64,000 bases of DNA, from contig NC_064042.1 of NCBI RefSeq assembly GCF_932526225.1, positions 10,058,540 through 10,122,539 on the forward strand, written 5' to 3'. The notes below the pieces were generated by a model that ran no database searches, was not told where the DNA came from, and was given only the letters and a program-made list of their open reading frames with translations. Origin of the DNA: Nematostella vectensis (Eukaryota; Cnidaria; Anthozoa; Actiniaria; Edwardsiidae). How positions within the stretch are numbered: the stretch's first letter is position 1; each line of letters begins with the position of its first letter. The translations under genes and the position numbers were made by a program. Of the stretch, positions 24,053 to 35,323 are shown piece after piece.

Positions 24053-24059
24053 ACCTTTA

Positions 24060-26036
24060 CGATATGGCCATATATGCCTTTGTGAAGTATATTATTAAAC
24101 GTAAACGTAAAACGACCAGAAAGGCGTAATGCGCCATTGAAATTGTTGTGTGTTGTTGTGAACAATAATGCGATAAATTTTAGTGAAGGAAAGAACCAAA
24201 TACGTCCGATCTTCAAGATATCTTAGAGATGATAATGTTAATGTGAATGATTTACGAAGTTTGGCGACCAGCTTAGAAACTTTGAGTAAAACAGCCTTCT
24301 AACTCCAACCCCCAAATGCACTGTTCGGTCTCATTTCTCTTCAGAAGCTCTTTTCCACCATATCAATATTTTTAGTGCATTTCCTGAAAAAAAATTTAAA
24401 AGAATTCGGCTAGAAAAGTTGCTCACGTTAAATTTTGAAATGTTTCAAAGTTTGTGCTCAAGTACAGGCTTGGGTTTATTATCATTGAGCTAGGTAGAAA
24501 GCTTGATAACTTATATCATTGGTGTGAAACGATGACTTAAAATGGCGTCGCATGGAATCGAGGACGCCGGACAGTGGCTTATGCAAATGAGCATCTGTTC
24601 CGTAGACTAATGGCGTAGCGAGGACGGGAACGTGTGCGCTGAAAACTAGACTATCCTTGTTCGCTATGCTAGACATAAGATTCTAGGTTTTACTATAGTT
24701 TTTTTGGGAGAATACATAAACGAGTAAATTTTATCTAAACTAGTTTGAAATTGAGCGCAAAGTATAAAAGCCTTTTGGGTTTCTCCCTTGCAGTCGGTTG
24801 CCATCGTCGTTGCTATTTCGTTCAGGCACTTTGCCAACAGGTTTTCTTTTAGTGTAACTACGGAGTCTCCGTTTAACACCTCTTACGGATAGGTGCCAAA
24901 CCTGCTCTTGATTCCTTGTTTAAAGACGCGCAAATATATATTTAGAAAATCAGACTGACTGCCATTCTGATAGCGTTCATCGAAGTTCTTGTCGGCGGTA
25001 AAGGAAACAACATATATTACCCATACTACCTCGCGCGGTATGGGCGCGTGCAGCAGAGCGCTCTTTAACAACGTTTTTTGAAATAGCTGTATGTATGTCG
25101 CCCGTCATCCCAGTGAGTTTTCCCAAAATAAGGTCTGGTTAGTTTCGGTAAGCTTGAATGTTTGCATAGAGGTTCCTTATGTTATATAAACCAACATATA
25201 AAAAAAGTATTTTTTCTAATGGATTAGGTTTCGAGATATAAGTGCAATTTTCAAATGTTCAAAGTATGAATTCTCCTCGTTTTTAAGGAGAAGTCGGGCT
25301 CTGATCAGAAATTAAGCCATCTTTGCTTACTAATATCTGAATTTCATATCTTCTAAATTTCTTTAAAATTTGGAATTAAGCTTTTGGTCAGAGGAAGTCT
25401 TTGTATGCGGAATCTTGAGCTTATATATTAAGAATTGGAAAATTTCATGCCATTTTTTTCCTCTGTCTCCCAGTGATGAATTTTCACGCGCGCTCATTGG
25501 TCAATATGGGTCACGTGCACAATTTCAAAGGACAAATATACAAATATCAGTCGGTAACGTCCAGCCAAAGTATATCTGTCCTGTGAACATTTTTGTGCAG
25601 TCAAAACTCACTTTTCGTCTGCTCAATAACTCCTCAAACAAACGCCAAGGTTTCCAAAACGCTATGAAGGCACAGAAAGAATGTTTTATTTCTTTTAGGG
25701 AATCATTAGCAATATATCTTTTTAGAATTTATCCGGAAACGCGAAAGCAAAAGTAATAACAAAAACCGTGCACGTCAGCGTGCGCAGAAGACATTTCAAA
25801 TTGAAAACTTTTGCTTTAATTTCTATTCCAGCTATCGGCAGAACAATGAGAAAACAGTCTAGGTGTAAATCCATCAGTTGAAATGCAAGTTTTCAGCTGA
25901 GAAAATTGCTGCATGGATTTTATTATGAATTGCGAATGGCAAAAATAACAGCGCGCGCTCGTGGCGTCATTCCAGTGCACGTCAGCGCGCTGCTATGAAG
26001 ACACTTTGCATTTTCAGTGTAGTCACTGGGATATAA
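24060..26036. other. Gene-less region upstream of TBCEL
   Basis: It includes the inverted partner (24540-24609) of the segment at 21736-21806. A gtgcacgtcagcg block repeats near 25770 and 25975. Open frames here lack splice context and recognisable motifs. Confidence 0.4.
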
Positions 26037-26039
26037 AAT

Positions 26040-26341
26040 AAATAAACCCATTCTTTGGCTCACTGTGATATCGGCGGATAATGCCCGCGGATGAGAAATG
26101 GTCCTCAAAATTTCACAGTTGCCTTCGAAGCTACGCTTCTCGGCTAACTGTTTATTTTTCGTACCATTTCTCACCCTTGGACGTTATCCGACAATATCCC
26201 AGCCGCCAGAAGGGGTTTATTTGATAAATACACCACGATATTCGTCACTTCATGATCAAAATTTGATGCGGAATCACCGGCGCTACGAGCCTCCTGACCC
26301 CACAACATTTTGATCATGAGGTGACAAATATCGTGGTGTAT
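26040..26341. repeat. Two adjacent hairpins upstream of TBCEL
   Basis: Hairpin 1 has arms 26040-26102 and 26162-26222 (aaataaaccc...gagaaatggt), imperfect but clear. Hairpin 2 has arms 26225-26261 and 26306-26341 (ataccaccacgatatt-type sequence and tcatgatcaaaat). They end about 250 bp before the TBCEL start codon and may be MITEs. No target duplications were found. Confidence 0.7.
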
Positions 26342-26593
26342 AAGAGTACATACTACGAAACTATGGGGAATTTGTTAATTTTCTGCTGACCGGAAGCCAC
26401 AGCGTTATAATAAGCCATAGCCATGACGTAAGTCTTTCGGTTAGGAAGACTGGGTCTAGCATGATAACGAGGCATCCAGTGTTTTGATGAAGTCCGCAAC
26501 TTGTGAATCTTTGTTCGTTTTTGTAGAAAATTCTCAAATTCTCTCAATTCTGCACTGAATTGTGACCAAAACTACAAGTAGTTATTCCTAGTC

Positions 26594-29500
26594 ATGGATG
26601 CACCGCCCGAAATAGGCAAATCTCTAAAGGAAGCCTTGCTGGAGAAGTACAATGACGAGCAATTCGATTTAGATCTCAACTACATCAACTTGTCCCCTCG
26701 GAGAGAAGGTACCAAAAGGTCGCTAATTATGTTTTTGTCATTAACTTTGCTTAAAAACTTGCATCACGAATGTAGCAATCTTAGATCTAGTGAACTCTGT
26801 ATCTAGATAAAGTTTTGTTTTTACTGACTTTTCACGAACATCATAGAGTGATTTTCTTTATTGTTGCATGTATCCATTGTAAACATCATCCCTCGAATAA
26901 TTTTGGATCATTGATTCCGTGACACAAGGAAGCTAATTAAGAATTCCTTTCTTTCTATTTTTGCTTTGTTAAGTGCCAAGTACGTATTGTATTTTAACGA
27001 AAATTATTTGGAATCATAAGCCAAACAGTGCAGATTTCAAAATCGAAATGCATTGTTATTGATTAGTTATATATACTTAAGCTTATTAACTTATTATGGA
27101 AAACATTATTTTGTTGCTGTTTAATTTATTTATTTCTCTTAAATTAAGGTAAGTTTTTTTGTTTGCAAGGCACACAAGCTCTCTTTATTTCAATTTGATG
27201 CTTGGATGCTGTTGCAACAAAAAACACATATGTCAGGAAAAAAGACAAATGTCTGAAAATGCTGTCATTCGGATTATAAGACTGGTAGTTTAAACAATGT
27301 GTGCTAAAAATCTGTAAAAGAGCCAAAACAAATGACTTTATCCATTGTCCGAGAACTTGAGCCTGGTTGGCTTCTAAAAGGTTTAAGTAAAGAGAAGTTT
27401 ATTCTCTTTCTTTTTGTGTAAGGTTGTATTCACAGATTCCAGGAAATTAGATTCACACCTCTTGACCAGGTGGCAAAGTTCCCTTTGTTAAGATTTTTTT
27501 TATTTTTTAAACTAAAGAGCTTTATATCCAGACAAATAATAGCATATTGTTTTAAAAAGATCCCAAAATTGTCTTTTATCGACAAGATTCTCATAATTAC
27601 CATAAAGTGTTGTATCCAAACACATACAGAAAGCTATTGTTTAAAAAAAATTACAACAAATGCTCTAGATTTTAAAGACATGTAAAACAAATTTTTATTT
27701 TCACTTAATGTACATATTTCAAATTATTTTCCACAACAATGCACATTAAAAAATTATCAACATTATATTTGTCATTATTTCAAGTGGCTAGCCATATGCA
27801 GATTGTTTACAACAATAACAAATTTGTTATGTGCATAATCATAGAATTTCAATTTCTACATCTTCATTTTTTTAGTGTAGACATTCCTGTTCTCCTCATT
27901 TTCTACAAAATGAAATGTACCCTAGCAGTGGCACTGAGCTGTTCTCCCTATTCCTCGAAATTATTGATTCTAAGGAGGTTTTTTTCCTTCCTGTTTATTT
28001 GGTTTTGTTTTGACTGCTCTCCTCATTTCTCGAAATTATTGTTCCCTTAAAGATTCAAAGAAGTTCTTTTTTTATCTTCTTCCTCTTTATTTTGTTTGTT
28101 TTAGATGTGTGAAGTCTGATTACAGCAGTCCCTATTTGACATCTTCAGCGACCAATCTTGTGATCGAAAATTACTGTCCCAAAGACCTGCTATCTGTCCA
28201 AGCGACAAATAGGTGCTATTGAGTAGGGCAGATTATATTGCACTATTCAGATAAAAATTCTCCTAAACAACGGAGACTACAACCAGATTAGCCCTTGGCA
28301 TGTCAACACTTGTTATTATGTTTCAGAAAAGCAGAATTTAAGAGGTTTTACCATTTAAAAAGGTCTGTACTTTATCTCAGATAAAGCCAGGATATTAAAA
28401 TGCTATCTTCTGTTTCCAGCTCTTTGCAAGTCACATGTTCTGAACTTCTCCAAGCGGCGCACTATTTCACTTGATAACTGCGATGTGACCTGTGCAGGGT
28501 TTCCAGGGGAGATCAGGGAGCTGTGTCCAAATGTCGAAGAGCTTGATCTACATACCAACAAGATATCTGATTGGAGGGAGGTGAGAGAGGGGACTTTTGG
28601 TCAATACAGCAAGGCCATAGCAGGGGGGGGGGATGGGGCACTGGGAGCACGTGCCTCCCCCTATATTTTCAAAAATTATAAGGAAATGACCAGTAGGGAT
28701 GTGGCGGTGCCTCCCTGTGCTGCCCCCCTAATAGTTCGAGGCCTGCTACAGCTATGATACAGTAACATGCAGACCATACTTACTAGAGGAGACTGGTTAT
28801 AAAAGCCTGCAAACTTCAAAACCGCCAAACAATAAACCCATAAAAGTTGAAGGTACCTGGCACATGGTCACGGAGGTGCACAAACCTAGAGTACCATACG
28901 AGATAACATATGGACAAATCAATTACATTGATTGATCACATGTTTTATGCCTGTTACATTCTGAGCTCTACAGCCCTAGAGACAGGTCTTCTGGAATTAC
29001 GCGCTTGTGCGGAAGCGCGTAATTTGGCTTTTTCCACGTAATCCGCGTAATCCACAAATTTCCACGTAATCCAGCATAATTTGGCTAAATTTTGAAAGAC
29101 AAAACATTTAATTGCACAGCTGAAGGGTTCCTACCTCTATTTCTGGTAAAAAAAAGAGAGATATTCTTCGTAAGAGTTGATGTTTCGAACTGAATTTCGA
29201 AAACAAGTAAAATGACTAGGCATTTTTTGCTAAACCGCGAAGGCCTAGGACTAATAATAAAATACCTTTTTTTATAGGCTGGTAGCTAGGGGCCAATGAA
29301 AACTTGCCTAAGATATTTTCACGCAAAAAAATCACCTTTTCAAGTTATTTCTTTCCTTCGGTACAAAATGTAGTTTGGGCGTAACAGTTGAGATTCCTTG
29401 TAATTTAGCGCATAATTCAGTAAAGAATCCTGCAAAATTTTGATTTTTAAAGAAAAATGTATTGCAAGATCCTGCATAATTTAGCACGTAATGATTGATT

Positions 29501-31813
29501 TTCCGCGTAATTTAGTAAAGAATCCCACGTAATTTTGAGTTTTTTCCGCGTTATTCCAGAAGCCCTGTAGAGAATTAGTTTTATACCATCATTATGTTTT
29601 GTTAAAGTGCAGAGCAGGATTTAAATTCTAAAGAGAGTTAAACCCTATTGAACAGTCCCAGAGAGCTTATACAGCAAGCATAATTCGATTCTTACATAAT
29701 TCGGTACTTACACAGCCAAATGACATCCAGCCAAAAAAAAACAAACAAAGAGTTTGGCCTTTGATGATTGCCATGTTTCCTAACCAGTCTCCTCTGTTGA
29801 AATGTTGGTTAACTACTTTATTAGCATGATTCCGCAACATTGTGCCTGCTGCTGGTCCTTTTAGTGCTTTGCCCCCCTCCCTCCCCCCTGACCCCCTTTG
29901 TGCCTTTCCCAGGCCTCATTGGCAAGGGGATTCTAACAAACAACACCATTTGAAAGGAGGGTCATATGAAAAATAATCCCTCCTCACCCTATTAAAATAC
30001 ATCAACAAAGCACAGTTTATGGGGCATCTATACCCTTGGTACCTACCAGGTAGGCATCCTTAATGCACTACACCCTTTAAAAATATTTATAAGCAATGAA
30101 AAATCAAATAAATTTTGAGGATTGAGAGTTGAGGATCTAAATTTATATAACTCATAGCATAGAAATAAGGTTAAGTTTTAAGTGTTGAACGCTTTAAATA
30201 AAGGGGATTTTGGGTACTCTCTAAACACCCTACACTCCCCATAATTTGTCTTGCTTTGGGAGCTGGTAGCACTTTAGGCCTGTAGCCAGAATCACGATTT
30301 TACCGAGACAAAGCTAGCCACTTGATTTTAATAAATCGAAAAAAAGCAGGTGTTTTATCTCATACTTTTCAATTGTGAAACACTAAACATCAAAATTTTA
30401 CCGAGGCAAGTGCCTCACTTGTCCTGTTAAAACTAAAATCATTTTCTTGACAGGTATTTAGCATATTATTCCAGCTGCAGCGCCTAGAGTGCCTAAACTT
30501 GAGTAACAATCCCTTGCCGACAGAAGACACAGACTTCACAGAGCTGCTGACAGAGTCTTGTCCATCAGGGGTGCCACCAGTCAGACAGCTCATACTTAAC
30601 GATACCGCGGTGTCACTGGCCACAACATATAAGCTCTTGGATTGCTTGCCAGGGTAGGTTAAGTAGTGATTCAGAAATCATTTCTTCCATACAGAAAGAT
30701 TGGAAATTTCGTTGAGGTGGGCTGATATCCAGGGGGTGAAATCTAGTAAACCTTGTTCTCTATGCAAATACTAAATTTCCAAAAAATATTCCTAAGGAGA
30801 TATTACCCGTTTTTTTTTTCTTGCCGGTGGGGAGGGGTGGAAGGGTCGTTCCTCATCAACACTTGGTACCAACTATTGAAAGATGAAGCCTTTGAAACAT
30901 TTTAAAGTTAACAGGCTAGAGTCATTTTTCATTTTAATCTAGATACCCTATCAATTTATTAATTATTCTTTTCTTCCATTAACACTATGTACATCCATCC
31001 TTTAATCTTTCCAGGGTCCAAGTATTGTTTGTCAGCCTCAATGATTATGACACGATCCCCAATACTGACAAGACCTATCCCAGCATCAAACATCTCTTTA
31101 TGAACAACCACGCCATACAAGACTGGGCAGAGATTACTAACATTGGCAGAATCTTTCCCAAACTTGAAGAACTGGTAATGTCGGAATCTCCAATGGAAAA
31201 CATCTCCCCAACTGGTGAACTCTTCCCTAACCTTCACACACTTAAGCTCAACAAGACAGCAATTGGACGGTGGGCAGACATCGATGCATTGAACACATTT
31301 CCCTCTTTGAGAGATATTCGACTGCTCGGAATTCCCCTTATCGAGAATTACTCCGATAAAGAGCAGCGCCAGTTGCTAATTGCAAGACTTCCCAACATAA
31401 CAAAGCTAAACGGTACAAAGGTTGACGAGGAAGAGAGAGAGGATGCGGAGAGGTTTTTCATAAGACATCATATGGATGATACTAATCCCCCACAGAGATA
31501 CCGTGATCTTGTACAGCAACACGGAGTGCTAGACAAATTAGCAGATGTTGACCTTGACCCAAAAACAGTCGCCAACGTCATTGTTCGCTATGAAGAGCAG
31601 TCACCATTTAGAGTTGACTTAGATTTGACACAAACTGTGAAGGAGCTTAAGAAGTACTTGAGTAATGAGCTTGGTATTCCCTCAAATAAGATGGTGCTGC
31701 TCCATTTAGACCCGGTTGGGCCTTTTGGTGCAGTGGAGATGAAATATCTCAACAACCCTTTGTATTACTACAAGGTTTACGATGGCAATGAATTGCTTGT
31801 GCACAGAAAGTAG
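26594..31813 (+). CDS. TBCEL: Tubulin-specific chaperone cofactor E-like protein
   Basis: Four exons (26594-26708, 28420-28580, 30454-30653, 31015-31813) join in phases 1, 0 and 2 to 424 codons plus stop, the same length as the vertebrate protein. After a short N-terminus (MDAPPEIGKSLKEALLEKY) come leucine-rich repeats: VEELDLHTNKISDW, LECLNLSNNPL, VLFVSLNDYDT and LHTLKLNKTAIGRWADIDAL. The LRR cap DIRLLGIPL...RLPNITKLNGT follows, then EREDAERFFIRHH. A C-terminal ubiquitin-like domain lies at about residues 330-424 (VDLDLTQTVKELKKYL, APFG-like GPFGAVEMKY). There is no N-terminal CAP-Gly domain, so this is TBCEL and not TBCE. In known animals TBCEL destabilises tubulin, promoting its degradation. 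Intron 2 carries two repeat elements. Confidence 0.95.
28606..28757. repeat. Interspersed repeat family R1, copy 2
   Basis: It runs from GGCCATAGCAGGGGG, through a gtgcctccccctata stretch and aaggaaatgaccagtaggg, to gaggcctgctacagc. The inverted ends (CATAGCAGG / CCTGCTA) match copy 3. It lies just inside TBCEL intron 2, 26 bp after the donor. Confidence 0.75.
28983..29567. mobile_element. 585-bp MITE in TBCEL intron 2, TSD TAGAGA
   Basis: The ends are CAGGTCTTCTGGAATTACGC and the complement GCGTTATTCCAGAAGCCCTG, flanked by the exact hexamer TAGAGA at 28977-28982 and 29568-29573. The interior repeats the motif CGTAATT or its variants about ten times (for example gcgcgtaatttgg, cacgtaatcc, gcacgtaatg). 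It has no coding capacity. Confidence 0.85.
29574..30453. other. Rest of TBCEL intron 2
   Basis: Intronic sequence with a C-rich patch near 29870-29900. No exon or repeat was recognised. Confidence 0.5.
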
Positions 31814-32266
31814 TCTACCTAAAACAAATAACAGATTTTTATTATTATCGAGGATTCAGTGGGTCACAAGATCGAGGGGAGGGGGTAGGACAAGAGAGGA
31901 CCTCCCCTCCCCACGCTTTGCTGACCTTGATTTCCGGATCGTGAAAAATGTTTTTTTTTTATTTACTTCACTGTGGAGTTCACTAGAAATTATCTGACTT
32001 TCTATTCAAAAACACAATAGCTGGAAAAACAAAGTCAAACTTTTTATTAAATTTTTTTTATGACATCAGTTTCACATTGTAAATAGTCTTGCTTTAATTT
32101 TGAAAGGTGAATTATCGCGGCTCTTATTAAGGCTAAGGGGGTTTTATTAATGTTTTCTTTTGAAATAAAATTGTAGTGATGGATAAAAAGGTATATGTAT
32201 GTGATTTCTATAAATTATTCCAGGTGTGTTGTAATTATATTAGACGCATGACACTTAGATTGGGAT

Positions 32267-33133
32267 TGGGCTCTAAAGGATAGGGGTATTGGTCCTAAAG
32301 GATAGAGGTATGTCCCCCAAAGGATAGGGGTATGGAGTCTAAAGGATAGGGGTATGGGCCCTAAAGGATAGGGGTATGGGCCCTAAAAGATAGGGGTATG
32401 GGCCATAAAGGATAGGGGTATGGGCCTTAAAGGATAGGGGTATGGGCTCTAAAGGATAGGGGTATGGGCCCTAAAGGATAGGGGTATGGGCTCTAAAGGA
32501 TAGGGGAATGGGCCCTAAAGGATAGGGGTATGGGCCCTAAAGAATAGGGGTATGGGCTCTAAAGAATAGGGGTATGGGCCCTAAAGGATAGGGGTATGGG
32601 CCCTAAAGGATAGGGGTATGGGCTCTAAAGGATAGGGGTATGGGCCCTAAAGGATAGGAGTATGGGCCCTAAAGGATAGGGGTATGGGCTCTAAAGGATA
32701 GGGGTATGGGCCCTAAAGGATAGGGGTATGGACTCTAAAGGATAGGGGTATGGACTCTAAAGGATAGGGGTATGGGCCCTAAAGGATAGGGGTATGGACT
32801 CTAAAGGATAGGGGTATGAGCGCTAAAGGATAGGTGTATGGGCCCTAAAGGATAGGGGTATGGACTCTAAAGAATAGGGGTATGGGCTCTAAAGGATAGG
32901 GGTATGGGCTCTAAAGAATAGGGGTATGGGCCCTAAAGGATAGGGGTATGGGCTCTGAAGGATAGGGGTATGGGCCCTAAAGGATAGGGGTATGTGCTGT
33001 TAAGGATAGGGGTATGGGCCCTAAAGGATAGGGGTATGGGCCCTAAAGGATAGGGGTATGGGCCCTGAAGGATAGGGGTATGGGCCCTGAAGGATAGGGA
33101 TATGGGCCCTAAAGGATAGGGATATGGGCCCTT
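32267..33133. repeat. 22-bp minisatellite, about 40 units
   Basis: Tandem units of about 22 bp with core ctaaaggataggggtatggg, differing mainly at the gccct/ctct/actct position. The array begins about 450 bp after the TBCEL stop codon. G-tracts of four recur on the plus strand. The minus-strand frame (PYPLGPISLSFRAHTP-like) is an artefact. Confidence 0.97.
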
Positions 33134-33602
33134 ATAATAGTTAGTCAACGCGCACCTTTTTTTTCACAGATGAAGCCATTTGGCAAAAAATATACACACC
33201 CGAGAAGGTTGAATCCTTTTTCATGCCTTCTTGCCCGGTAATGTCTACCCACACTTGAGTACATTTTTCATGAGAGCTAATCGGCTTATTCGTTTCGGTA
33301 CAGAGCCACGACCCAAAGGAATAACTTTTTCATCATTCTAACAGCGCGTTGCTTTACAATAATAAGCAACCAAATTACATATTTACCATGTCACGCAGAT
33401 TTATTACCTATACCGTCGTTTTGTGCGCGCGAGAAAACACAAAATACACGAACTTGAAAGCAAAGTGATTTCCATCACGATCTAAAGCACCCCAAAGTAT
33501 ATCTTTTCCAGGCTGGGAAAGTTCAGGTCAATCAAATCTTGCATTGGTTATCCTAGCGAACTGTCAAGGTGGCTACAGTTGCTCGCGTTTTGCGGCTAAC
33601 TT

Positions 33603-34690
33603 CCTGATATATTTATCGCTGTGTCTACTTGCACGGCTTCCGGTAAAGGAGGAAAAAAAACTAGCTGCACGGCTGTCTCCCATTTTCTCGATTTTTAGCC
33701 TAAATAACAAGTTTCTGGCTCTGAAACACTTCCACGATTATTAAGAACAGCCAAGAGATGTTTTTTAGTTTGAGCTGTGCATTGAGTGACCCGCAAATGC
33801 TCGGCACAGTATGAACGAAGCGTGGAGTTCGACACCTCGTTTTCGCCATTACATCGACATTACAGCTGTGCAAGGAGAAAACAAGTAGATGCGCTTCCCT
33901 TTTTTCTATGTCATCAAGCCAAAATGAAAAGTTTTGACTTTAAAAACCTCCCACCGTTATTTAGAACCGTCAAACGATGGCTTCGAGCTTGAAAAAAATT
34001 GCAAAAGGCGACATGCCATATATTCCTTCCTTCCTTTTGTCTTTGTTTCCGCTCTGATTTACCAGCTTGTATTCTTGTCGTATCCTTGTCGTGTCTCTAT
34101 ATCTGTGTTTTTCTCGTACGTTCTTGCTTATGCACACAGCCTCCAGATCTCCAAACTAGGATTTTTCCCTAACATTCAAGTGCACCCTAGCCCGTTTAGC
34201 TCTCAAGCTATTCTAGGGTGCCCGCACCGAAGCATTGTCCCCCCTTGGTATGCAACTCTAGGTTTTTTTTTTTTTCCTCTCCCTCTCAATAAATATATGA
34301 ATATAAAAAGAAAAAAAAGAAAAAGAAGAGTAATATTATATCTCTAATGAAAAAAAAAAAACCCTATGTAACACTTAATTTTGTGTGCAAATAAAAAAGA
34401 TGTTTGTTTGCTTGTTTGTTTGCGAGTACCGGCACATAATGAACGATGCATGAAATGTCCACTCCACGCTTCGTTCATACTTTGCCGAGCATTTGCGGGC
34501 CGCTTGTTGCATAGCTTTTCAGGCTAAAAATCGTCGCTTGGCTGTTCTTAATAATCGTGGAAGTGTTTTAAAGCCAGAAACTTGTTATTTAGGCTAAAAA
34601 TCGAGAAAACTGGAGACAGCCGTGCAGCTAGGTTTTTTCCCTCCTTTACCGGAAGCCGTGCATGTAGACACAGCGTATATTTATGGTGAT
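33603..34690. mobile_element. ~1.1-kb foldback element with ~230-bp arms
   Basis: The left arm (about 33603-33833) and right arm (about 34455-34690) are complementary over cgctgtgtctac, gcacggcttccggtaaagga, gctgcacggctgtctcc, ctcgatttttagcctaaata and cacttccacgattattaagaaca, and on to cgaagcgtggag. The right arm carries a small duplication of the ggctaaaaatcg block. No transposase was recognised inside; the ORF at 33934-34347 has no recognisable motif. Confidence 0.8.
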
Positions 34691-34945
34691 TTAGTGAGAT
34701 GTTTTTGCGGGCCACAAGACTTGATCCTCTTCCTGAGTTGGTATGACGCCTCTTTTTAAAAAGTGCTCAGTAGTGTATGGGGGGGGGGGGGGGATGCGAA
34801 CGACGAAAGAACATAATATCATGATAATATAATAATAATTATCTTTATTGTCTTTTGTGCTCTTTATCACCGTGTACGATCTTATTTATCCACGTCTCTC
34901 TGCACCTTGAATATTTGAACTACAATTAATTTGAACTACAATTAA

Positions 34946-35291
34946 TCCCAATGGTGCTCCCACAGGTAGCCCAAGCTCTTCATTTGTCACTATTGATTTT
35001 ACGGTAAACATAGGGCGAAAAACAAAATTAGTAAAAAATAAAAAAAAAAGCTTGTTGAAAAGACGTGTGTAGTCTAGTGTTTTGTTTATGTTTACTTTTT
35101 GCGTGTTCTTTGGTCGTATTAAAGCGCCTTTTTCAAGATTCAAAGATTTACGATTTAAAATTTTTAACAAAGACACGCAAAAACTAAACATAAACACAAT
35201 ATTTTTCACTTATTTTGTTTTTCGCCCTATGTTTACCGTAAAATCAATAAGGGCAAATAAAAAGCTTGGGTTACCTGTGGTGCACCCTGGC
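34946..35291. repeat. Foldback repeat with ~105-150-bp arms
   Basis: Left-arm blocks acaggtagcccaagc, attgattttacggtaaacatagggc and gttttgtttatgttta are mirrored on the right (aaacataaacacaat, gccctatgtttaccgtaaaatcaat, gcttgggttacctgt). It lies just downstream of the MGAT4-like stop codon and could be part of its 3' UTR. Confidence 0.8.
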
Positions 35292-35323
35292 ACTCTTATT
35301 CCATTTATACTCAATGAGCAGCG

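Noticed and set aside
26594-31813. TBCE rather than TBCEL
   Set aside because: There is no CAP-Gly domain at the N-terminus, and length and C-terminal sequence match TBCEL.
33934-34347. 137-aa ORF
   Set aside because: It lies between the arms of a foldback element, with low-complexity C-terminus and no motif.
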